A stretch of DNA of 64,000 bases from Burkholderia ubonensis (GTDB lineage: Bacteria; Pseudomonadota; Gammaproteobacteria; Burkholderiales; Burkholderiaceae). The stretch covers positions 2,852,001-2,916,000 of the forward strand of contig NZ_CP013420.1 of NCBI RefSeq assembly GCF_001718695.1, written 5' to 3'. Shown piece after piece: positions 43,522 to 51,342 of this stretch; the first letter of the stretch is position 1, and each line of letters opens with the position of its first letter. A program made the translations under genes and the position numbers. The notes beneath the pieces are model-generated. The model was given only the letters and a program-made list of their open reading frames with translations. It had not been told where the DNA came from and made no database searches.

Positions 43522-45517
43522 ATCGATGGCGGCGCTTGCCAGTGCGGTTGGCAAGCTGTCGGATAACTGGATCGTCAACCGTGAGACGCTAGTAGACAAA
43601 GCAAAGGTCTTAGTCCCGTTCCCGGGCGTGGAATGGGACGGTACTGTCTGGGATGTATCGTTGGCTTACCTGCACCGCACCCGTGGCTACAAAGCGGACC
43701 GACCAGCCCAGCGTCTGCTGTTCACGCAGCATAGCCACGTGCCACGGATGCCCGGGGCGCCATTTAGGGGGGCGTTTGGGGATGTCGTGAAGTCGCTTAT
43801 ATGCCAGCGGCATCGTCAACGGGGGCAGTCGGCAAGCAGTCACATGGTGTTTATCCGGGCTTCGCGCTACGTGTTCGATGCATTGGCAGATAGAGACTAT
43901 GACATCGGCCAGTTGACGGCGAATCATCTGGATGCTGCGGCTGCAAGGCTGTTCGAGCGCGAGAGGGAGTCAACGGCATACAAGGTCGTTGGTCACATGG
44001 AGGAGTTCGCCGATGCGCTAGATCGTAACGGTTTGTGCAGGATACGACTCGACTGGCGCTGCCGACGCAAATCCCGTCCGAAATCAATGACGCCTGGTCG
44101 GATTGACGACTTGGCACAGCAGGTCGGGCAACATAGTCAGCTACCAGATGAGGAGGCCATCCGCGCGATCGGCTACCTCTATCAGCAGATCCCACGTGAC
44201 GCATCGCCACATGATCCCGTCAGTGCCGATCGCATCATGATTCTGATTGCAACGGTAATGGTCTGCACCGGGCTGCGCATTGGCGAAATGCTGACCTTGC
44301 CAGAGAAACCCATCTCCCGTGCTGAAGACGGCAGCAAAAATCTGCGCTATGCGCGCTTGAAGGGACGTGCCGACGATGTGGCCGTCGAGTGGCTTATCAA
44401 ACCGCTGTTGACGGAGACCGAGGAGGTCGTCGAAGCAGCACTGATCGAGCTATGGGAGGCGACGCAGGGAGCTCGCCAAATATCCCGCTCGTTCCATGAG
44501 TCGGGCGAGCTACTCGCAGCCTTACCGTTACAGGCGGAAATTGTTGGCACTTCGTTACCCGCAATACTCGGACTGCGCAGCAAAGCGGTCGCGCAGTTCC
44601 TGAAAGCTCGGCGCATCACTTACACCGTCGTCGCGAAGAATATTCGGATCAGTCGCGAGGCGCTGCTTCAGGGAATTCGGGGCGACCACTGGGCATCGCC
44701 CACCATACCCGGCACACCCGGTCGCGGCCTTGCGCTCCATGAAGCGCTCTGCGTTGTTTACACAAATCAGATGCACCGTGGCACTCGAACGACGCTGACC
44801 TACGCGGCGCGTCCGATCACTGACCAGAACGTGCGGGATTTCCTGACTGGACGTGGAGTCGTTGGTTCCGTTTTCGAGCGTTACGCGATCGCCGACAGTA
44901 GTGGCGGCCAAATAAACGTTCGCTCGCATGGATTTCGTCACTTTCTAAACCATCTACTGGACGAGGGTGGTGCACCGGATCTCGTGCAGACCAAATGGTT
45001 CGGGCGCAAGCATGCCGGCGACACAAAGGCCTATCAGCACCTGACGCACGCCCAAAAGGCCGCGCAAGTAGTGGCGGACATCATGGACGGTCAAATCAGC
45101 GGTGCGGTGACGGAACTTGCGAAGGTTCTGCCAGCCGAGCTCGCACAGACATTCCTGACTGCACGCATCCATGCCGTCCACGATGTCGGACCGGGAATGT
45201 GCATTCACGACTTCCAGATGGCGCCGTGCCCGCGACATCTGCAGTGCACGGTGAACTGCGACGAGTACATCTGGTTGAAGCGCGATGCGTCACGGTCAGA
45301 CGAACTCAAGAGACAGGCGGCCGTTGTCTATATCAGCCTGCAAAGTGTTCAGAAGCAGATCGACGGACAGGCGTTGGTTGAGCCGGACTGGATGAGGCAC
45401 CTGCGTATCCGGTACGACCAGCTGATGACGCAATTGGCACCGCTCAACTTCGGGGAAGTAGATCTTGTACGCTATATCGATCAAGGGGGCTGCCATGCCG
45501 AAGGCGATTCGAGCTAA
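43493..45517 (+). CDS. Tyrosine recombinase, third of three
   Basis: The 674-residue product has a catalytic domain with TGLRIGEMLTL (Arg I), RSHGFRHFLNH (box II with HxxR) and the segment TKWFGRKHAGDTKAYQHLT with the Tyr nucleophile. Cysteines near the C-terminus (CIHDFQMAPCPRHLQC and CDEY) resemble zinc ligands. Its length and the polycistronic overlap with a small fourth gene resemble the TnpB-TnpC part of Tn554-like elements. The overlap with the TnpC-like gene is 23 bases. Confidence 0.85.
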   Translation: MSAGVARKRKSMAALASAVGKLSDNWIVNRETLVDKAKVLVPFPGVEWDGTVWDVSLAYLHRTRGYKADRPAQRLLFTQHSHVPRMPGAPFRGAFGDVVKSLICQRHRQRGQSASSHMVFIRASRYVFDALADRDYDIGQLTANHLDAAAARLFERERESTAYKVVGHMEEFADALDRNGLCRIRLDWRCRRKSRPKSMTPGRIDDLAQQVGQHSQLPDEEAIRAIGYLYQQIPRDASPHDPVSADRIMILIATVMVCTGLRIGEMLTLPEKPISRAEDGSKNLRYARLKGRADDVAVEWLIKPLLTETEEVVEAALIELWEATQGARQISRSFHESGELLAALPLQAEIVGTSLPAILGLRSKAVAQFLKARRITYTVVAKNIRISREALLQGIRGDHWASPTIPGTPGRGLALHEALCVVYTNQMHRGTRTTLTYAARPITDQNVRDFLTGRGVVGSVFERYAIADSSGGQINVRSHGFRHFLNHLLDEGGAPDLVQTKWFGRKHAGDTKAYQHLTHAQKAAQVVADIMDGQISGAVTELAKVLPAELAQTFLTARIHAVHDVGPGMCIHDFQMAPCPRHLQCTVNCDEYIWLKRDASRSDELKRQAAVVYISLQSVQKQIDGQALVEPDWMRHLRIRYDQLMTQLAPLNFGEVDLVRYIDQGGCHAEGDSS

Positions 45518-45713
45518 CTCGAAAATCAGTGCTGCAAAGTTGACGAGCATCATCGCTGAGCTTGAGCGGTGGCGAGACAAGGAGCTCGGCGTCAAACTGA
45601 CATGGGAGAGGATTGAAGCGTTTTCAGGATTTACGCGGCAAGCACTGAGTCGTCACCCGAAGATTGCAAGTGCATATCAGTGAGGTCGGACGGAATTCGT
45701 GGAGGCCAACGGG

Positions 45714-46589
45714 TTAAGCAGCGATCTGATTCAAATAGAAGCGCTGCGTGAACGCGACAGGCGATTGGTAGTTCAGACGCGCCTGCGTGCGCTGCCGGTT
45801 GTAGAAGATTTCGATGTATTCGCTGATCGCCAGGCGCGCCTGCTCGCGCGTGGCGAAGCGTTGATGATAGACCAGTTCATTCTTCAGCGTTCCCCAGAAG
45901 GATTCGATGGGCGCGTTGTCGTAGCAGTTGCCACGGCGGCTCATCGACGCGCGCATGTCAAACTGGCCGATGAGTGCTTGATAAGCCAGCGCACAATATT
46001 GCGACCCACGGTCGCTATGATGAATCAGGCCCGCCGGCGGTCGTCGGGTTGCGACAGCGCGAAACAGTGCCTGCATGACCAGATTTTTCGTCATACGTTC
46101 GCTCATCGCATAGCCGACGATTTCGCCGCTGTACAGGTCCTTCAGGCCGGCAAGATACAGCCAGCCCTCGTCGGTCGCGATATAGGTGATGTCACCGCAC
46201 CAGGCCTGATTGGGCGCGGTCACTGAGAAATCCTGGTTCAACAGATTCGGCGCGACAGGCAGGTCGTGCTTCGAATTCGTCGTGGCCTTGAACCGGCGTT
46301 TCTGCTTGCAGCGCAGTCCCAGTTTTCTACGCAGTCGCCTGATCCGGTGCACGCCGATTCGCACGCCACGTTCATCGAGATGTTGCTTCAGGCGCTCGGG
46401 CCCGAAGCTTTCCCGAGTTCGCTGATGTGCCGCAAGTACCTCCGCTTCCAGGCGAGGCTCCTGCTGCGTTCTTTCGGACGGCCCGCGCTTGCGCCACGCA
46501 TAGTAGCCGCTCACCGATACACCCAGCACGCGGCACATCGGCGGCACGGGATAGTCCTGTCGCATTTGTTCGATCACGCCGTACTTCAC
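45714..46589 (-). CDS. IS3-family transposase OrfB, copy 1
   Basis: The 291-residue product is the DDE (rve) integrase part of an IS3-family transposase. It has the HTH_21 helix region near residue 55, then the catalytic domain with Asp in NQAWCGDITYI, Asp in LIHHSDRGSQY and Glu in NAPIESFWGTLKNE. Its GTG overlaps the orfA stop by 4 bases. An AAAAAAG run upstream would let a -1 frameshift make the OrfAB fusion transposase. Confidence 0.93.
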   Translation of the reverse strand: MKYGVIEQMRQDYPVPPMCRVLGVSVSGYYAWRKRGPSERTQQEPRLEAEVLAAHQRTRESFGPERLKQHLDERGVRIGVHRIRRLRRKLGLRCKQKRRFKATTNSKHDLPVAPNLLNQDFSVTAPNQAWCGDITYIATDEGWLYLAGLKDLYSGEIVGYAMSERMTKNLVMQALFRAVATRRPPAGLIHHSDRGSQYCALAYQALIGQFDMRASMSRRGNCYDNAPIESFWGTLKNELVYHQRFATREQARLAISEYIEIFYNRQRTQARLNYQSPVAFTQRFYLNQIAA

Positions 46590-46888
46590 CGCGACTCCTT
46601 CGCGAAGTACGTCGCGAACTTTTTTAGCAGATCGCGCTCCATTTTGACCTCGGCCAGTTCGCGCTTGACCTGCGCCAGCTCGGCCTCCATTTCCGTCAGT
46701 GGCCTCTGGTGCCGGCCGACATCTTTCAGCTTACCGGCCTTCGCCGCGCGCACCCAGTTTGCCAGCGTCTTGATTGGGATCGACAAGCGCCGGGAAGCTT
46801 CCGATACCCCCACACCTTCGGCCAACGCCAACTTGACCGCTTCGTCGCGAAGCTCCTTCGTATAGACCGCTCTTGGAATTCGATTCAT
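46586..46888 (-). CDS. IS3-family OrfA, copy 1
   Basis: The 100-residue product is the HTH_Tnp_1 part of the transposase: RAVYTKELRDEAVKLALAEG, SRRLSIPIKTLANWVRAAK, then a leucine-zipper coiled coil (EAELAQVKRELAEVKMERDL). A slippery A6G run lies near its 3' end, for frameshifting into orfB. Confidence 0.92.
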   Translation of the reverse strand: MNRIPRAVYTKELRDEAVKLALAEGVGVSEASRRLSIPIKTLANWVRAAKAGKLKDVGRHQRPLTEMEAELAQVKRELAEVKMERDLLKKFATYFAKESR

Positions 46889-47273
46889 CCATGCCTCCGT
46901 TTCTCGATTTTACGAAACGTTGGCTTCCATTTTTTCCGACCGGCCTCACAGGAAGCCAAACAGTCCCTGTCAATGCCTGGTCGTCGTTCCCGGTCACGTT
47001 CGCAAGACGACGAGCGCGCGTACTTTGACGAAACTCTTGCTTCGCTACGAGCGGAGGTGAGGCGATACGAAGCATTGGAACAGGAGTGGCTTCGGCGTTG
47101 GCAACGCATCGCATTCCATTGCTCCAGACGCGGGCTGAGCATCGGTGAACTTGATCAACCGCTGGATGATCCAGGACGAAGCTTCGATGCAGGAAGAAGA
47201 GTGTGATCGCAGCTCAATCGGAGTTCTCGATCGTCGACGCTGCACGGTCGAACCTCGGTCACTGCCGCGAGTT

Positions 47274-47564
47274 CTATTGCGCTTCTTCAAGGATAGTCAG
47301 TAATTCACTTCTCAGGTCGGACAGGGCCGACTCCACCCCATTGTCGTTGTATTCGTCCAAGTATGCAGTGGCTATGAGCGTGAGAGGGTGGACGCCTAGT
47401 ACCTCTGCCAACTGCTCGATCTTTCCGAGAGTAGGAGACTTGAGGCCGCGCTCGACGGTGCTGACATAGGTGCGGCTGGAGACAACGCCGAAGTCCTCTT
47501 GAGATACTCCTTTCGCTTGGCGAAGCATCCGCAACGCTGCGCCGATTCGCGCCGATGAGTGCAT
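47274..47564 (-). CDS. XRE-family transcriptional regulator
   Basis: The 96-residue protein has an HTH_3 domain (about residues 8-60): GAALRMLRQAKGVSQEDFG, SRTYVSTVERGLKSPTLGKI. A strong ribosome site (GAGGGGG) precedes the ATG. It is divergent from the hypothetical gene at 47653. A perfect inverted repeat in the gap between them could be its operator. Its target beyond its own promoter is unknown. Confidence 0.85.
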   Translation of the reverse strand: MHSSARIGAALRMLRQAKGVSQEDFGVVSSRTYVSTVERGLKSPTLGKIEQLAEVLGVHPLTLIATAYLDEYNDNGVESALSDLRSELLTILEEAQ

Positions 47565-47602
47565 GCAAGCCCCCTCGATAAAGGACTTGATGTACTCATT
47601 TC

Positions 47603-47633
47603 GAACACTAAAGAACTACAATCTATAGTGTTC
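47603..47633. promoter_or_regulatory. Inverted repeat in the divergent promoter region
   Basis: GAACACTA (47603-47610) and TAGTGTTC (47626-47633) form a perfect 8-bp inverted repeat with a 15-base spacer. It lies 38 bases upstream of the XRE gene and 20 bases before the hypothetical gene, in an AT-rich stretch. It is a good candidate operator for the XRE protein. Confidence 0.6.
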
Positions 47634-47652
47634 ATTTGGTATCATCGGCGCC

Positions 47653-48141
47653 ATGTTTGCAACACACAAAGCCAATGCATTGCCGTTTTATTCCGCCGTC
47701 GCGGGGGATCAATTTTCTGTATGGTCGATCGTCGACATCTGGGGAGGCAATGACGCACTTGTTCTCCAGCTGTCAGAGAGTGCTCAGCGAGGAAGTCCAA
47801 GAAAAGTCACCCTTGTCGATTTGAAGGATTGCCCAGCTGTAATCCAGCAGTGCGTTAGCGATGGACTCGTGGTTCGCGGTGCTGCAATCCTGCGATTGAG
47901 TGCCGCGTGTTCGTCGCGGATGTGGAAGCTTGAAGCGTTGCGAGAGATTCGTGCCGGTGTGATTCCACCGACGGTGCAGAAGAGTCGCAACGTACGCCAA
48001 CGTCCAGCCATGGCGTTGATTGCCGAGGACGGTTCTCGGCACTACCTCCCGATGGCAGCCGATGCTCCGACATACCCTAGCAAGGGCCAACGAGTTTATC
48101 GTCGATCGATCACCACGAAAGCGAGTACCGGGAACTTGTGA
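47653..48141 (+). CDS. Hypothetical protein, island gene
   Basis: I do not recognise this 162-residue protein. It begins MFATHKANALPFYSAVAGDQ and is a mix of hydrophobic strands and basic segments, with no membrane helix or signal peptide. A plausible -10 box (TATCAT at 47640-47645) puts transcription at or near the ATG, with no ribosome site. It is divergent from an XRE regulator and upstream of the retron. A role in the same defence cluster is a guess from place only. Confidence 0.55.
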   Translation: MFATHKANALPFYSAVAGDQFSVWSIVDIWGGNDALVLQLSESAQRGSPRKVTLVDLKDCPAVIQQCVSDGLVVRGAAILRLSAACSSRMWKLEALREIRAGVIPPTVQKSRNVRQRPAMALIAEDGSRHYLPMAADAPTYPSKGQRVYRRSITTKASTGNL

Positions 48142-48374
48142 CGTCCGATCTACCGGGGCCAGGGTGGGTGTCGCGAGGCATCGTAGACATGTCCGCCCGA
48201 CGTGCGACTCGATGCTACGGCGCTTACCTTTTCGACGTGCTTCTCATCATTCTCGGTAGGTACCGTGGAACGGATGAGATCCCGTTCCAATTCACGACGA
48301 TACCGACTGTCACTCCCTATCCAGATCAACGACGAGCTGTCGTGTCACCTCTGGCTTCGCTGTCAGCGAAATAA
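48138..48374 (+). CDS. Small hypothetical protein, possible
   Basis: This 78-codon frame starts with a GTG that overlaps the previous stop by 4 bases (GTGA). It contains one hydrophobic stretch (AYLFDVLLIILG) and no known domain. The last codons overlap the first of two operator-like palindromes, which casts some doubt. It could be a real coupled gene or a chance frame. Confidence 0.35.
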   Translation: MTSDLPGPGWVSRGIVDMSARRATRCYGAYLFDVLLIILGRYRGTDEIPFQFTTIPTVTPYPDQRRAVVSPLASLSAK

Positions 48375-48405
48375 ACTTCGCTGTCAGCGAAGTTTATGCT
48401 ATGCT
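48356..48405 (+). promoter_or_regulatory. Twin palindromic operators and promoter of the retron unit
   Basis: The 15-bp palindrome TTCGCTGTCAGCGAA occurs twice (48356-48370 and 48377-48391), 21 bp apart start to start, so two helical turns and one face. Overlapping TATGCT boxes at 48395-48400 and 48400-48405 can serve as -10, and the second palindrome covers the -35. The predicted start is about 48407-48412, at the beginning of the proposed retron RNA. The XRE protein at 48855 is the obvious candidate binder. Confidence 0.65.
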
Positions 48406-48408
48406 GAA

Positions 48409-48662
48409 GTCTGGTTGGTGTTGAAGATAAAGCCAGCGTGGTACCTGGACCGTTTTCATCGGTCTGCGGAGAGGTAACTCTCCAAACCTTACCCCGGCAC
48501 GTGTGCTCGGGGCCCCGCCCGCCGCCTGGTACGGCGGGCGGAGACGGATAGGCAGGGGAAACGTCGTCCCGCTTCGATTTCTCGTTACGTACTGGTCCCG
48601 AGGCAATTGTGCCGAGGGGTAACGAGAGAACACCATGGTCAAAAAAACCATACCCAACCAGG
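48409..48662 (+). ncRNA. Putative retron msr-msd noncoding RNA
   Basis: The span is bounded by a complementary pair, CTGGTTGG (48411-48418) and CCAACCAG (48654-48661), matching the a1/a2 stem of retrons. Inside are ordered hairpins: 48448-48464 (5 bp), 48468-48483 (6 bp with GTAA loop), 48492-48512 (8 bp with a bulge), 48516-48540 (9 bp, 7-base loop) and a long msd-like hairpin 48580-48627 whose base is TCTCGTTAC/GTAACGAGA. A retron-type reverse transcriptase lies downstream. The branching guanosine cannot be fixed by eye. The limits are approximate. Confidence 0.7.
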
Positions 48663-48808
48663 GACGACAGTCAGTGCATCAATCTCGGGGCGGTTCGTGG
48701 GCCAAGCTTCGGCGAGCCCTGGTCAACCCCAAGACCGTGTCACTGTTGATGGGATGGCTTCGCGTTGCTGTTGCGATTGCGCGGCTGTTCGATCACTGGA
48801 CGCGGTGA
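48635..48808 (+). CDS. 57-residue retron-linked small protein
   Basis: The frame begins MVKKTIPNQGRQSVHQSRGG, has a basic middle and a hydrophobic or amphipathic helix TVSLLMGWLRVAVAIARLF, then ends DHWTR. GAGAG lies 7 bases before the ATG. The first codons overlap the a2 repeat of the proposed retron RNA, so its translation may depend on how that RNA folds. Shape suggests a membrane-active peptide, perhaps a toxin, but there is no direct evidence. It is 46 bases before the XRE gene. Confidence 0.55.
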   Translation: MVKKTIPNQGRQSVHQSRGGSWAKLRRALVNPKTVSLLMGWLRVAVAIARLFDHWTR

Positions 48809-48854
48809 GCGCCGACACCCCTGCCTAGTCCTTGTTTTGAAAGGAGGCGATCAA

Positions 48855-49160
48855 ATGTTGCACAAGGCTTTACGCCACCTTCGCCGATATCATCGAATGA
48901 CCCAGGAAGAGTTGGCGAGCCGCCTCGAGATTTCCAACAACTACTTGTCGGAGATCGAATCGGGCAAGAAGGCGCATGCAATCACGGTCGATTTGCTGAA
49001 CAGATATGCGAGCGTGTTTGGCGTACCCGTGTCGAGCCTGATGCTGTTCTCCGAGGAGTTGGAATCCGACAAGCGCAGCGAGAAGATTCGTGTTGCGATG
49101 GCGTCAAACGTGCTGAAGGTACTGGACTGGGTAGCCGCCGATGACGAGAGACGCGCGTAA
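48855..49160 (+). CDS. Retron-associated XRE regulator
   Basis: The 101-residue product has an HTH_3 domain at residues about 5-60: LRRYHRMTQEELASRLEISN, YLSEIESGKKAHAITVDLL. A near-perfect ribosome site (AAGGAGG) precedes the ATG. The end overlaps the start of the reverse transcriptase gene by 20 bases, so they are a coupled pair. Retron classes with an HTH partner are known. It may repress the promoter with the twin palindromes. Confidence 0.88.
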   Translation: MLHKALRHLRRYHRMTQEELASRLEISNNYLSEIESGKKAHAITVDLLNRYASVFGVPVSSLMLFSEELESDKRSEKIRVAMASNVLKVLDWVAADDERRA

Positions 49161-50127
49161 GCGAGATAAATCTGCGGGGCGTGCACGACTGCGCAAGAAC
49201 AAGTCGGCGCGCTATCCGATCGAATCGTCTCCGCTCTGGAAATTGTCGAGCATTCATCAACTCGCGGTACTGATCGGCATTCCAGTCGATGAGCTTGAGG
49301 CCACGTGCATGGCGCCGACGTACCATCGATTCGATGAAGCATCGAAGGACGGTAAGGAGCCGCGGCACATCCAAGAGCCTACTGGAGCCACGCTGCGTGC
49401 TCACTATCGCCTTGTCAGGCATCTAGATAGTATTCAACGGCCCGATTTCCTGCATTCCGCCACGAAGAAGCGCTCACACATTACGAACGCTCGAGCTCAT
49501 GCCGAGAGCGGTGGTGCCGTAGTGGCGATGGATATACGCAAATTCTTCGAGAGCACAATGTATCAGCACGTCAAGAGTTTCTTTCACAAAGATCTCGGCT
49601 GCTCGCACGATATTGCTCGGTTCTTGGCAAACATCTGTACTGCGGATGGACATCTGCCGACTGGCAGTTGCATCAGTCCGTTGCTCTCGTATTTCACGCA
49701 TCGTCATCTTTTCGCAGACATCGAACGACTCTGCGCTGAGCGTGGTGTCACGATGACCCTTTACGTTGATGACTTGACCCTATCGGGCCCTCATGCGACA
49801 AAAGGCCTGCTATTTGAAACAAAGGTAATGATTAAGCGGTGTGGTCTGCGAACGAAGGATGCAAAGGACGCTGTCGTGCGGCCGGGAAAGGCAGCCATCA
49901 TTACGGGAGTCGTGCGACGCGACGGCGGTGTTCGGCTTCGCAACAAGCACCACGGTGCGATTGTGGCAATTCAAGATTCGATTGCGACAGCCGGTGATAA
50001 CAACCGCGACGTGCTGAGAGGACGATTGGCGGCTGCGCGAGCAGTGGAGCCGAGCGCTGCTGCTCGTCTCGAGGAGCGATTGACGCGTATGATGACGAGA
50101 AAGTCGGTGAACGAATCGCTCAAGTAA
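49141..50127 (+). CDS. Retron-type reverse transcriptase
   Basis: The 328-residue product has the RT fingers and palm: motif A near Asp131 (VVAMDIRKFF), motif B LPTGSCISPLLSY, motif C YVDD at 208-211. The retron-specific NAxxH motif is NARAH (116-120), and the VTG-like motif is ITG (254-256) near the C-terminus. It would copy the msd RNA to make multicopy ssDNA. It belongs with the upstream ncRNA, small ORF and XRE protein. There is no fused effector domain. Confidence 0.92.
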   Translation: MTRDARKRDKSAGRARLRKNKSARYPIESSPLWKLSSIHQLAVLIGIPVDELEATCMAPTYHRFDEASKDGKEPRHIQEPTGATLRAHYRLVRHLDSIQRPDFLHSATKKRSHITNARAHAESGGAVVAMDIRKFFESTMYQHVKSFFHKDLGCSHDIARFLANICTADGHLPTGSCISPLLSYFTHRHLFADIERLCAERGVTMTLYVDDLTLSGPHATKGLLFETKVMIKRCGLRTKDAKDAVVRPGKAAIITGVVRRDGGVRLRNKHHGAIVAIQDSIATAGDNNRDVLRGRLAAARAVEPSAAARLEERLTRMMTRKSVNESLK

Positions 50128-50271
50128 GGGAGCGATATACGGCGGTATCATAGCGTCGATTAGTATTGAGTCAATGACGCTACGAGCAGTCCGAGCGAGA
50201 AGTTCGGGGATCGGATGCTCACGATGTGCGAAGACGTATGTCAATGCGCAAGAAGAAATATATGAGGGGAT

Positions 50272-51342
50272 ATGTGTACAAATCCGACTCAGAAGCCAGT
50301 GCGGAAGAGCCGTTTTTCGGTCAAGCGCGGCGTTATTCCTCCGTCGTCCCAGATTTTGCTAATTCACCCCGACCAGTGGGAGAAGCTTGTCGAGGTGGCC
50401 TGCCTAAATCGTCCGCTCGGCGGTGGCGCGAAGTACGCCTTCGTCAAGCATTTGGGCGGCTCTGGGGATGGTGGGCGCGACGTCGAAGCTCGCCTGGTTC
50501 CCGCATTGAGCGCGGGGCAATGGGACTTGTTCCAAGGCAAGCATTATGACCACGCGTTGACGCCGACCGACGTGTTCAAAGAACTGGTCAAGTTCTTCAA
50601 GCACTTAGCGGCGAAGACTTACCCTGAGCCGCGCTACTACTACCTCTGCGCACCGCGCGGCGTGGGTAATGATCTGCATAATCTGCTAGCCAAGCCCAAC
50701 GAATTCAAACAGCGCCTGCTGGACGCATGGAAGGCGGAGAGAACAGGGCTTCAGGGGCGTGCCGCTGAGTTGACTCAGGAACTCGAGAGTCTGGTTACTG
50801 CTTTCGACTTCCGGAATATCGTCGAATGCCAGACGCGAGACATTCTGGAATGGCATGCCCTGGATCGAAAGGCCCACTTCGAACTGTTCGGCATCGAGGG
50901 GGAGCGTGGTGACGATCCCTTGGCCCCAACCGCCCCCGAAGTCCGTGAACATGTCTACATCGAGGAGTTGCGGAAAGTTTACGCTGAAGTTTGCGGCATG
51001 AGCTTGACGCTTGATGAACTGATGTCATCGGATTCGTGCGGTGAGCATTTCCAAAGTCATCGTGTGCTTTTCTACTGCGCTGAAGGCCTGAAGACATTCA
51101 GTAGAGATACGTATGGAGAAGCCGAGTTCGATGCATTGCTGAACATGGTGCTGACCGGCATAGGGCCGAAGGTCAAAAGCCCGCGACACCGAACCGGGCT
51201 CGACAGGCTTGAGGCGGGCACCAGTGGCGCCGAGCAACTGGTCGTCAGCGATAGCGTACTTGCTCCCAAATTGCGGCCTGGTGATCTGCCGGGTACCTGC
51301 CACCACTTGGTGAACCAGAAGAGGCTAAAGTGGGTCAAGTGA
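50272..51342 (+). CDS. ABC-3C effector with Mrr-like PD-(D/E)XK nuclease domain
   Basis: The 356-residue protein has an N-terminal nuclease domain: GGSGDGGRDVE (Asp70) followed by LFQGKHY (Gln88, Lys90), the D-QxK catalytic pattern of restriction endonucleases. The remaining two thirds are a helical C-terminal domain likely to contact the partner proteins. It lies first in a three-gene operon with the middle component (13-base overlap) and the Rad50-like ATPase. The likely role is DNA cleavage triggered by the ATPase on infection. The ATG at 50272 has GAGGGG only 2 bases upstream, so a later start is possible. Confidence 0.83.
   Translation: MCTNPTQKPVRKSRFSVKRGVIPPSSQILLIHPDQWEKLVEVACLNRPLGGGAKYAFVKHLGGSGDGGRDVEARLVPALSAGQWDLFQGKHYDHALTPTDVFKELVKFFKHLAAKTYPEPRYYYLCAPRGVGNDLHNLLAKPNEFKQRLLDAWKAERTGLQGRAAELTQELESLVTAFDFRNIVECQTRDILEWHALDRKAHFELFGIEGERGDDPLAPTAPEVREHVYIEELRKVYAEVCGMSLTLDELMSSDSCGEHFQSHRVLFYCAEGLKTFSRDTYGEAEFDALLNMVLTGIGPKVKSPRHRTGLDRLEAGTSGAEQLVVSDSVLAPKLRPGDLPGTCHHLVNQKRLKWVK

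Larger units (their letters stand above)
45681..46948 (-). mobile_element. IS3-family insertion sequence, copy 1
   Basis: The element is 1,268 bp with imperfect 15-bp terminal inverted repeats (TGAGGTCGGACGGAA on the left, TGAGGCCGGTCGGAA read inward from the right, 13 of 15 matches). It is flanked by 3-bp CAG duplications (45678-45680 and 46949-46951). It carries orfA and orfB on the minus strand with an A6G slippery run at 46619-46625. It matches the IS3 family; sequence and coding are the same as in copy 2. Confidence 0.95.
45495..47206 (+). pseudogene. TnpC-like accessory gene split by an IS3 element
   Basis: The left part (45495-45680, 62 codons) begins MPKAIRANSKISAAKLTSII and includes LTWERIEAFSGFTRQALSRH, a helical DNA-binding-like segment. 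The gene then runs straight into the IS at residue Gln62. After the IS and one CAG copy are removed, translation continues in frame at 46952 (EAKQSLSMPGRRSRSRSQDD) to a stop at 47206. The rebuilt protein has 146 residues with a coiled-coil-like second half (FDETLASLRAEVRRYEALEQ). Size, helix content and place after the recombinases match TnpC of Tn554 type (DUF6262-like). As sequenced only the truncated left part could be made. Confidence 0.8.
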
